Part shown: positions 40,814 through 47,718 of the stretch, one piece after another | Layout of the letters: every line of letters begins with the position of its first letter | Position numbering within the stretch: the first letter of the stretch is position 1 | Assembly: GCA_028821575.1 (NCBI GenBank) | Contig: JAPPFW010000061.1 | Location: forward strand, 1 to 64,000 | DNA length: 64,000 bases | Direction: 5' to 3' | Source: a bacterium | GTDB taxonomy: Bacteria; Actinomycetota; Acidimicrobiia; Spongiisociales; Spongiisociaceae | Program-made: the position numbers and the translations under genes | The notes under the pieces: model-generated | Told to the model about the DNA's origin: nothing | Databases searched by the model: none | What the model saw: only the letters and a program-made list of their open reading frames with translations

Positions 40814-42097
40814 ATGAGCAACCGATCGACGTTCCCGCTGTTCGAGGACCACAACGAATCCGGTGCCGGAGCCATGACGTCACCGAATGGTTCACCCGGC
40901 GAAGCTACAGCCGGGATCAGCGCTGCGCTCCGAGAGTTGAACCAGGTCGAGATAGGGACGATATCCCGAATCGAGGCAGAGAAGATCCTGCGGCTGCTGA
41001 GCCGGACACGGTCGGTCGTCGACTCCTTGATGTGCGACGTGACACGTGTGGTGAGTGACTCGGACTCCCGCACCGACCCCGCGGAGTTCTTGCGTCAGGG
41101 AGCGCGGCTAACGACCAGGGAGTCCAAGCGGATGGCGAAGGTGGCTAGTCAGCTGAGCGAGATGCCGAGAGTGAGGGAAGGGTTCGCGTCCGGGGAGATC
41201 ACCACGGACCACGTCAACGCATTGGCGAACGCCGCCGAGAGAGTCGGCCCTCGAGCAGTCGAAGCCGACAGCAGCCTGATGGAGGCAGCAGACCGGATGC
41301 TGCCCGACAGCTTCGACCGGCATGCACGTAGATGGTCCCGCCAGAAGCTGATCGAAGCCGGCATCGACCCACTTGAGCAGCAGCGCAGGGCCAGGGAAGC
41401 GCGACTCTGGGTGGACAGGGAGACCGGGCTCGGTGTACTGATGGCCAAACTTCCCCGCCCCCAGTTCGAGCACCTCCGGCAGGCCTTAGAAGCCCACTAC
41501 CGGGACCGGCTCCGCCAAGACGGCACCGCCGGCCGGGATCCCGACGGGGTCCGCACCCCCAAGCAACGACTGGCCGATGCGGTGTTCGAGTTGCTCACCA
41601 ACCGCCATGCCAGAACCGCGGAGTCCATCACTCCGCAAGCCGGGATCAAGGCCAAGGCCTCCACCCAGCTCATCCTCGTGGCCCCGTACGGTGTAGTTGA
41701 CGGCACCAACCCCCGCGGCCAAGTCGAGGTCATCGGCGTGGGGCCCGTACCCCGCCACATCCTGGCAACACTCACCCCCGACACAGAACTAGCCGGAATG
41801 ATCTTCGACCGGCGGGGACGGCCCCTCTGGCTCGGTCGCAACCAACGCCTAGCCAACGCGGCCCAGCGCCTCGCGGTGGCCGTCCGTGACGGCGGATGCT
41901 TCGAATGCGGTGCCCCCATGCACCAATGTGAACTCCACCATATCCGGGAGTGGCACCGCGACGGTGGACCCACCGACGTCGACAACCTCGTCGCTGTCTG
42001 CCGACGGCACCACAGGTGGCTCGAAGCCGAGAACCTGGCAGTAGTACGGACCGGTGCCGGACACGAGGCCCGACCGCGACACGGACCCAGCCCCTAG
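40814..42097 (+). CDS. DUF222-type HNH endonuclease protein (13E12 repeat family-like)
   Basis: A 427-residue protein. The N-terminal two thirds form the helical DUF222 region (SAALRELNQVEIGTISRIEAEKILRLLSRTRSVVDSL; GEITTDHVNALANAAERVGPRA). The C-terminus is an HNH nuclease with CFECGAPMHQCELHHIREWHRDGGPTDVDNLVAVCRRHHRWLE, split here as CFECG, ELHHI and CRRHH motifs. Such proteins are abundant and repeated in actinobacterial genomes; their role is unclear and some may be mobile. The ATG at 40814 is preceded by a leaderless-type promoter and by a 203-bp repeat element. Confidence 0.85.
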   Translation: MSNRSTFPLFEDHNESGAGAMTSPNGSPGEATAGISAALRELNQVEIGTISRIEAEKILRLLSRTRSVVDSLMCDVTRVVSDSDSRTDPAEFLRQGARLTTRESKRMAKVASQLSEMPRVREGFASGEITTDHVNALANAAERVGPRAVEADSSLMEAADRMLPDSFDRHARRWSRQKLIEAGIDPLEQQRRAREARLWVDRETGLGVLMAKLPRPQFEHLRQALEAHYRDRLRQDGTAGRDPDGVRTPKQRLADAVFELLTNRHARTAESITPQAGIKAKASTQLILVAPYGVVDGTNPRGQVEVIGVGPVPRHILATLTPDTELAGMIFDRRGRPLWLGRNQRLANAAQRLAVAVRDGGCFECGAPMHQCELHHIREWHRDGGPTDVDNLVAVCRRHHRWLEAENLAVVRTGAGHEARPRHGPSP

Positions 42098-42285
42098 GAG
42101 AACAGGGCGGCACCCGCCGGCTAACCGCTGCCCGGGTACGTCTAACGGAGGATCGAAAACCGTTGAGGGTCACGGTGGATGCTGATAGCGCAGGCGCGAG
42201 AGCGCATCGGTCGGTTCCGGTAACAACAGGACCTGGGCACCGCGTGTACCGATCGTCTACACCAGCCGGGAGGCCTTCCTCCAGA

Positions 42286-43068
42286 TCAGCGGTAACGGAA
42301 CTGCGGCGACCGTCGGTCGAAGAAGGCGGTCAGGCCTTCCACGTGGTCCTCACCCTCCAAGGCCCGGACTGCCAGACCCACGGTCTCCTCGTTCTCCTCG
42401 GTGAGTCCGTCTTCGATGAGATGGATGATCCGCTTGGTCGCTCGCACCGAGAACTGGGACACAGAAGCGACTTTGGCGGACAGTTCATCGACCTCGCCAT
42501 CCAGTTGCTCCGGTTCGACCAAGCGGTCGAGCAGACCGATTCGCTCTGCTTCGGTGGCGTCGAATACCTCCCCTGTGTACAGAAGTCGCTTAGCCTCCGA
42601 CCCACCGACCAGCCGCACGAGTTCCACCGTACCGGGGAAGGTATAGACCATCCCCATTCGAGCGGGCGAGACAGAGAAGTAGGCAGTCGTGTCTGCCATC
42701 CGGAAGTCTGAGGCGAGGGCGAGAGCTACCCCACCCCCGAAACACGCTCCTCTGATGGCGCTAATCGCAGGTTTCGCCATCTCCCTCACCGCGACCAAAG
42801 CCCCCGAGACCAGTTCTCGGCTGCGATCGCCGCGCTCCGGGTCGCCGATGTGCCGCCGGTACTCGTTGACATCGGCGCCGGCGGAGAAAGCATCTGCTGT
42901 CGAACCCCGGATCACGAGCACTTTCGCCTGCGGATCGGCATCGACTGCCGCCACCAGTTCCGGAATCTGGCCCCACATGGCATCCGTGATGCAGTTCTTC
43001 TTCCGGGGACGGTTGATCACCAGCGTGGCAACGTCTCCGGATCTGGATACGTACAAGGGTCCATCCAC
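42286..43068 (-). CDS. Enoyl-CoA hydratase/isomerase family protein
   Basis: A 260-residue crotonase-fold enzyme. Oxyanion-hole strands are seen in AFSAGADVNEYRRH near 60 and AIRGACFGGGVALALASDFRMAD near 105. PARMGMVYTFPGTVELVRLVG near 135-153 covers the catalytic region; a Glu appears only in the second half (TVELVR). It hydrates or isomerises an enoyl-CoA, probably in fatty or aromatic acid degradation. It diverges from the polysaccharide deacetylase gene across 29 bases that contain a shared TATATA (43079-43084), and converges with the HNH gene. Confidence 0.85.
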   Translation of the reverse strand: MDGPLYVSRSGDVATLVINRPRKKNCITDAMWGQIPELVAAVDADPQAKVLVIRGSTADAFSAGADVNEYRRHIGDPERGDRSRELVSGALVAVREMAKPAISAIRGACFGGGVALALASDFRMADTTAYFSVSPARMGMVYTFPGTVELVRLVGGSEAKRLLYTGEVFDATEAERIGLLDRLVEPEQLDGEVDELSAKVASVSQFSVRATKRIIHLIEDGLTEENEETVGLAVRALEGEDHVEGLTAFFDRRSPQFRYR

Positions 43069-43078
43069 GCCCCCAGGC

Positions 43079-43084
43079 TATATA
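43079..43084. promoter_or_regulatory. TATATA shared by two divergent genes
   Basis: The self-complementary hexamer lies 10 bases from the minus-strand ATG (43068) and 13 bases from the plus-strand ATG (43098), so it could serve as the -10 of both promoters, making them mutually exclusive. The -35 elements are weak in both directions. Confidence 0.4.
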
Positions 43085-43097
43085 ACCTCCACCTTCC

Positions 43098-43967
43098 ATG
43101 AGTGCTCACACCACCTACCGCTGGCCGCAAGGAGCTTCGCTGGCGCTCTCTGTGGTCGTCAACGTGGAGGAGGGCGCGGAGATGTCGGTGCTGGACGGCG
43201 ACAGGGGCCCGGAGCCGGTTGACGAGATGGGCATCGTGCTCAAGCGACCGATCCGCAACCGCGCCAACGAGAGCAACTACCGCTACGGACTGCAGGAAGG
43301 CTTCCGCCGGGTGGCGCAGGCACTGGACGAGCGCGCAATACCGGCCACATGGACAGCCGCGGCCCTGGCGCTGGAGCGGGCGCCGGAGGTCGCCCGGTTC
43401 ATCGCAGGACGCGGTGACGAAGCCGCCAGCCACGGCTACCGCTGGTCTCACCAGTTCCGCATGGACGAGACGGAGGAGCGGGAGTTCATCCGCGGCGCCG
43501 TGCGCTCGATCACCCGTACAACGGGCAGGCGCCCGGTAGGTCATCTGTCCCGGTATCTGGTCAGCGACAACACCCGGCGGATCCTTGCCGAGGAGGGCTT
43601 CCTGTACCACATGGACGACTACTCGAGGGACGAACCGTTCTGGGAACTGGTCGACGGACGGCCTTTGGTGATCATGCCCTACGCGCTCGACACCAACGAC
43701 ATGAAGATGTGGGCGGAACCCTCCTATACGCCTCGCCAGTGGCTGGACTACGCCATCGACACCTTCGAGTGCCTGCACGCGGAAGGCGCCGATCGACCAC
43801 GGATGATGTCACTGGGGCTGCACCTGCGCGTGATTGGTCGTCCCGGAAGGATCCGGGCACTCCACCGCCTCCTCGAACATGTGGAGTCCAGAGGCGACGT
43901 ATGGATAGCCACCCGCCGTGAGATCGCCGAGCATTTCGCGTCCAGGGTTCCGCCGCCCGCGTCCTAG
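43098..43967 (+). CDS. Polysaccharide deacetylase family protein (PuuE-like)
   Basis: A 289-residue NodB-fold protein of the PuuE/allantoinase-like group. SLALSVVVNVEEGAEMS near 15-30 takes the place of the usual Asp-Asp metal strand, SHGYRWSHQF near 110 provides His ligands and GHLSRYLVSDNTRRIL with GFLYHMDDYSRDEPF follows. Relatives hydrolyse allantoin, formyl groups or chitooligosaccharides; substrate is unclear. It lacks a signal peptide, so it is cytoplasmic. It is followed by copy 2 of the 203-bp element. Confidence 0.78.
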   Translation: MSAHTTYRWPQGASLALSVVVNVEEGAEMSVLDGDRGPEPVDEMGIVLKRPIRNRANESNYRYGLQEGFRRVAQALDERAIPATWTAAALALERAPEVARFIAGRGDEAASHGYRWSHQFRMDETEEREFIRGAVRSITRTTGRRPVGHLSRYLVSDNTRRILAEEGFLYHMDDYSRDEPFWELVDGRPLVIMPYALDTNDMKMWAEPSYTPRQWLDYAIDTFECLHAEGADRPRMMSLGLHLRVIGRPGRIRALHRLLEHVESRGDVWIATRREIAEHFASRVPPPAS

Positions 43968-44436
43968 CTACCCGAGTTCTGTTCCGCTGCGTTCCGAGAC
44001 CTGCAAGGGGGTTGACAGTGTCACAGGCCTACCGCACACTGTGGGTAGCCGCAAGCACCGCCCGTTCGTTTCCGACGTCGAACGGATGGCCGGGATCAAT
44101 ACGCCGCCGTCGACCCTCCCAGGGGGGTAAGGCGCGGCCCGGAGCCGAGGAGGTGGCGGTGGGGGTGGGCCCTCGACAGCGTTACGGTCGGGCGTTTTTC
44201 GCGTTCTTGGTTGGTATGGCCTCTTGGTGGAACTACCGCGATCCCGAACAGCTGTTGCTCGGGTCACTCCCCGGTTCCCAAAGCTGCTAAACGCTCCCAG
44301 CGGAGGCAGGCACCCTCGGTCCCGTCGTTGCGCCCCGTGAATCTGTCTCTCTCCGTGTTCAGCGAAGCCCATCCGCTGAAGACCCAGGGCGTCGCTCTAT
44401 GGAGCCTGCGTACGGCCCGCGGGTAGCCTACGCCAG
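43968..44436. other. 469-base intergenic region
   Basis: It holds copy 2 of the 203-bp repeat (44008-44210) and, beyond it, a 225-base stretch with an imperfect CCCGA/TCGGG hairpin near 44240. The end contains TAGCCT (44424-44429), seven bases before the GTG of the adenosine deaminase gene. No convincing coding sequence is seen. Confidence 0.55.
44008..44210 (+). repeat. 203-bp repeated intergenic element, copy 2 (candidate small-RNA gene)
   Basis: Begins with the best promoter of the three: TTGACA (44012-44017), 17 bases, CACACT (44035-44040). TGACAGTGTCA over the -35 is a palindrome. It ends with a GC-rich hairpin (GCCC..GAC at 44169-44177 pairing with GTCGGGC at 44187-44193) followed directly by GTTTTTCGCG, a standard factor-independent terminator. 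The predicted transcript is about 155 bases. Confidence 0.75.
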
Positions 44437-45519
44437 GTGGCCGCTCCGGATACCGACCTGGGAACACCGCCGACCGCGGCAAGCCTTCAGCGGGCGCCCA
44501 AAGTGCTGCTCCACGACCATCTCGACGGCGGTCTGCGGCCGTCCACGATCGTGGAACTCGCCGAAGCGACCGGCTACAGGGACCTGCCGACCCACGACCC
44601 CGAGGCACTGGCGGCGCACCTACGCGCCGGGGCCCGGAGGCGCAGTCTCGAGTTGTATCTGGAGATGTTCCGGCACACCTTCGGCGTCATGCAGACCGAT
44701 CGAGCCCTGTATCGGGTGGCGGCCGAGTGCGCCGAGGATCTCGCGGCTGACGGGGTGGTCTATGCGGAGGTGCGCTTCGCTCCCGAACTACACCGTGCCG
44801 GAGGGCTGTCGCTCGACCAGGCCATAGAGGCCGTCACGTCGGGTTTCCGCGACGGGAGTGAGGGACGGGGCATCCGTGTCGGCACGCTCGTGACGGCCAT
44901 GCGCACCGGTATCCGGAGCCTGGACGCCGCCGAAGCGGCTATCCGGAACCGGGATCGGGGAGTCGTCGGTTTCGACATCGCCGGAGCGGAAGCCGGATAC
45001 CCGCCATCGCAGCATCTCGCCGCCTTCCAACTGCTGCGCCGGGCACGGTTTCCCTTCACTATCCACGCGGGCGAGGCCTACGGCCTCGCTTCCATCAGAG
45101 ATGCCGTCCATGGATGCGGGGCCGACCGTATCGGCCACGGCATCCGCATCGTCGACGACATGGGAAACGACTGGAGCCTTGGACCTCTCGCCCGTCACGT
45201 GCGTGACACGGCGATCCCTCTAGAGCAGTGCCCGACCTCGAACGTTCACATCGGGGCCGTCGGCGCCATCTCCACCCATCCGGTCGGACGCCTCCTCGAT
45301 CTCGGCTTCCGGGTGACCGTCAACACGGACAACCGGCTGATGAGCGGCACCTTCCTCACGAGAGAACTGGATCGCTGCCGCGCCGCCTTCGGGTGGTCAT
45401 GGGACGAAGTGCGACAGCTGACCGTCAACGCAATCGAAGGAGCCTTCCTGCCTGCGGACGAACGCCGGGAGATCGTCACCGGAGTAATAGAGCCGTGGTA
45501 CGCGTCGCGGGCCGGATGA
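44437..45519 (+). CDS. add: Adenosine deaminase
   Basis: A 360-residue adenosine deaminase. Zinc ligands are in LLHDHLDGGLRP (His-x-His near 25-27), FTIHAGEAYG (His near 207, catalytic Glu beside it), and the family's late Asp-Asp, seen here as VTNDN-like VNTDNRLMSGT near 290 with only one Asp. GCGADRIGHGIRIVDD near 228 has the catalytic His. It converts adenosine to inosine in purine salvage. The GTG start at 44437 follows TAGCCT by seven bases, so the mRNA may be leaderless. Confidence 0.88.
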   Translation: MAAPDTDLGTPPTAASLQRAPKVLLHDHLDGGLRPSTIVELAEATGYRDLPTHDPEALAAHLRAGARRRSLELYLEMFRHTFGVMQTDRALYRVAAECAEDLAADGVVYAEVRFAPELHRAGGLSLDQAIEAVTSGFRDGSEGRGIRVGTLVTAMRTGIRSLDAAEAAIRNRDRGVVGFDIAGAEAGYPPSQHLAAFQLLRRARFPFTIHAGEAYGLASIRDAVHGCGADRIGHGIRIVDDMGNDWSLGPLARHVRDTAIPLEQCPTSNVHIGAVGAISTHPVGRLLDLGFRVTVNTDNRLMSGTFLTRELDRCRAAFGWSWDEVRQLTVNAIEGAFLPADERREIVTGVIEPWYASRAG

Positions 45520-45551
45520 CCGGTCGGCGGGTCGGCCGCCGGGGAAGTCGC

Positions 45552-46475
45552 TCAGGGAATGGCGCGTAACTCCGGCCCATCCGCCTTCAGGCGCCGCTCC
45601 CGATGTTCCGCCAGCAGTTGCTCGGCGGACGCCTGGACCATGTGGTAGGACTCGGCGTCGGTCGGGAACCCGCCGGCCCGGACGTCGGAGATCCATTCGG
45701 TGATCGCTCCCGTTGCCTCATCCGCCAAGTCCGCATAGCGCCTGACGAACTTCGGGTAGTGACCGAAGTTGAAGCCGAGAAGGTCATGCATGACCAGCAC
45801 CTGGCCATCGGTGTGGGGTCCGGCGCCTATACCGATGGTCGGTGCCGACACCTCCTCCGTGATGACCTGGGCGAGGGTTACCGGAACACCCTCGAGCACC
45901 AGAGCGAACACCCCGGCCGCGTCGAGCGCCCTCGCGTCGCCGACCAACCTCCGAGCATCGTCCAGCCCCCTACCCATGACCCGGTAACCGCCCATCGAGT
46001 GGACGGACTGCGGGGTCAGGCCGATGTGTCCCATCACCGGGATCTCGGCGGAGCGGATCTTGTGAATCATCTCCACCCGCTCTGCTCCCCCCTCCAGCTT
46101 GACCGCCTCGGCGCCTCCTTCCCTTACCAGCCGGGCCGCGTTGTGCAGGGTCTCGTCCGGATTGACGTGAAAGCTCATCCACGGCATATCGCCGATCAGC
46201 AGCGCTCTCGGCCGCGATCGGGCCACCGCCGCCGTGTGGTGGATCATGTCGTCCAGGGTCACCTCGTTGGTGGTCTCGTATCCGAGGACCACGTTGGCGA
46301 CCGAGTCTCCCACCAGGATCATGTCGGCCCCGGCCTGATCGGCGACCTTGCCGCCGGGGAAGTCGTAGGCGGTCACCATGGTGAGCTTCTGCCCGCCCTT
46401 CCGGGCCTGAACCGCGGGTGCGGTGACCTTCTTGGCGGCAGCACCGGGCGTGTGGTTCGACGTCGAGTTCGACAT
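45552..46475 (-). CDS. panB: 3-methyl-2-oxobutanoate hydroxymethyltransferase (ketopantoate synthase)
   Basis: A 307-residue PanB, making ketopantoate from 2-oxoisovalerate and methylene-tetrahydrofolate for pantothenate and CoA. Motifs are KLTMVTAYDFPGGKVADQAGADMILVGDSVANVVLGY near 30-65 (metal-binding Asp), AVKLEGGAE near 125, MGHIGLTPQSVHSMGGYRVMGR near 147 and VLEGVPVTLAQ (catalytic Glu). ATG 46475 has GGAG five bases upstream; the frame is open further but without a ribosome site. The leader carries two adjacent hairpins. Confidence 0.92.
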   Translation of the reverse strand: MSNSTSNHTPGAAAKKVTAPAVQARKGGQKLTMVTAYDFPGGKVADQAGADMILVGDSVANVVLGYETTNEVTLDDMIHHTAAVARSRPRALLIGDMPWMSFHVNPDETLHNAARLVREGGAEAVKLEGGAERVEMIHKIRSAEIPVMGHIGLTPQSVHSMGGYRVMGRGLDDARRLVGDARALDAAGVFALVLEGVPVTLAQVITEEVSAPTIGIGAGPHTDGQVLVMHDLLGFNFGHYPKFVRRYADLADEATGAITEWISDVRAGGFPTDAESYHMVQASAEQLLAEHRERRLKADGPELRAIP

Positions 46476-46490
46476 AGCTGCTCCGTTTCT

Positions 46491-46536
46491 CCCCACCGTC
46501 GAGGTTGGGGGACACCTCCCGGCCTTGGCCGGAGAG
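46491..46536 (-). promoter_or_regulatory. Two adjacent hairpins in the panB leader
   Basis: On the RNA strand the nearer stem is CCCC-A-ACC / GGT-GGGG with a bulged A (46491-46510); the farther is CTC-T-CCGGCC / GGCCGGGAG with a two-base loop (46516-46536). They sit 15 bases from the ATG and cover the approach to the ribosome site, so a cis-regulatory role is possible. Resemblance to the known pan RNA motif (bulged A stems before pantothenate genes) is only partial. Confidence 0.35.
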
Positions 46537-46640
46537 CAAATCGGTCCTGTCGATCCGCCGCCGGAACTCACCCGCCTAAAGAAAGGTCGCGCGTCTCCGG
46601 CACGGAGTTATCCGCAAGTGTAGTGCCCGGCCTGGCCCCC

Positions 46641-47258
46641 CTACCAGCCTCGGGCGATCCACTCGGGCAGGTCGGGACGTTCTTTCCCGATCGTGGTGGC
46701 CGTCGGACCGTGCCCCGGATAGACCTCGGTTGCGTCATCGAGGGCGAGGAGCCGCTCCTTGATGCTCTTGATGATGGTGTCGAAGTCGCCGCCTTCGTAC
46801 TGGGTGGCGCCGGGACCACCCGGAAAGAGCGTATCCCCCGAGAAGAGCACTCCGGGGCTGAGGAAGGACACCGAACCCGGAGTGTGACCCGGCGTATGCA
46901 TGGTCAGAAGGCTTGTCTCCCCCAAGGGGATCACCTCCCCGTCCGCCAGAGCGGTCGGAGCGACCGGGGTGGTTCGAGCCGCCAACTCGTAGTCGGCCGG
47001 ATGAAGCAGGAAAGGTACGCCGAGGGCCTCTACCACAGGAGCCACGGCCCGCAGATGGTCGTAGTGCCCATGCGTGGTGAGCAAGGCCTCGACCTCCACT
47101 CCGTCGGTCAACTCGAAGACGCGGTCGGGCTCGGCGGCGGCGTCGATTATCACGCCTCTTCCCGTCTGAGCGCAAGCCACCACGAAGGCGTTGTTGTCGT
47201 ACTCCCCTACCAAGGCCGCCTTGGTCAGGATGGTGCCGTTATCGAAGGTCCAACTCAT
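46641..47258 (-). CDS. MBL-fold metallohydrolase (glyoxalase II-like)
   Basis: A 205-residue metallo-beta-lactamase-fold hydrolase. Metal ligands are clear: THGHYDHLRA (H-x-H-x-D-H near 62-67), MHTPGHTPGS near 118, FSGDTLFPGGPG near 138 and VYPGHGPTTT-type YPGHGPTATTIGKE near 180. This set is typical of hydroxyacylglutathione hydrolase-like and persulfide-dioxygenase-like proteins that hydrolyse thioesters. It lies 165 bases upstream of panB on the same strand. The exact substrate is unknown. Confidence 0.88.
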   Translation of the reverse strand: MSWTFDNGTILTKAALVGEYDNNAFVVACAQTGRGVIIDAAAEPDRVFELTDGVEVEALLTTHGHYDHLRAVAPVVEALGVPFLLHPADYELAARTTPVAPTALADGEVIPLGETSLLTMHTPGHTPGSVSFLSPGVLFSGDTLFPGGPGATQYEGGDFDTIIKSIKERLLALDDATEVYPGHGPTATTIGKERPDLPEWIARGW

Positions 47259-47718
47259 AGTGCCCCCACTCTAGGAGGGTCGGTTACCGGTTGGCCGGTG
47301 GCCGTTGCTGCTGCGGTCTCTCCGTCACAACACTCGGCCTGGTTGAGCCCGAACATCGGACAGGCCCCGTCGAGGCAAGCCCCGTGGCCATGGACGTAAG
47401 CGAGCGCGCCGGCGCACCAGGAACAATTCAAGGACCACCTCCTTCTCCCGCCCGACCGAGCTCCTCCGCAACGCTACTCGCAGACATCGTGCGAGGAGTG
47501 CATATCCACCTTGCGCGGAACGAGTAGTGGAAGGGATAAACTTGATAGGCTCCGACTTAGATTTTATGGCATAATTGACTAGTGATCGGTGTTTGAACAA
47601 GTAGAGAACGAATCGGATCTGGAGGACACAGGTAGTCGGCGGAGCGCGCAGTCGAATCCCCGCCAGCCACCAGCCACCAGCCACCAGCCACCAGCCACCA
47701 AGAGGGGACAGCCAGCGG
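47259..47718. other. 460-base intergenic region upstream of clpB
   Basis: It contains heptamer tracts at 47281-47308 (GGTTACC-like) and 47663-47700, and an AT-rich promoter zone at 47540-47585 with TTGATA, TATGGC and CATAAT elements. CTTGATA, seven bases, ACTTAGA at about 47551-47571 loosely resembles the HspR-binding HAIR element (CTTGAGT-N7-ACTCAAG). No convincing gene is seen. Confidence 0.5.
47663..47700. repeat. Perfect 7-bp tandem repeat (CCAGCCA) x5
   Basis: Five perfect CCAGCCA units and a partial sixth end 18 bases before the clpB ATG, so they lie in the clpB leader between the promoter zone and the ribosome site (AGAGGGGAC). Confidence 0.85.

Noticed and set aside
40814-42097. HNH gene as part of a group II intron, IscB or retron system
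   Set aside because: The domain order (DUF222 then C-terminal HNH) has no reverse transcriptase, RuvC or IscB features; a known actinobacterial repeat family explains it.
45603-47399. A 598-codon plus-strand open frame across panB and the MBL hydrolase
   Set aside because: It covers two recognised genes on the opposite strand and the gap between them, so it cannot be a real single gene.
47663-47700. Possible CRISPR array or DnaA-box cluster in the CCAGCCA tract
   Set aside because: The units are 7 bp with no spacers, and they do not match DnaA boxes (TTATCCACA). It is a simple tandem repeat.
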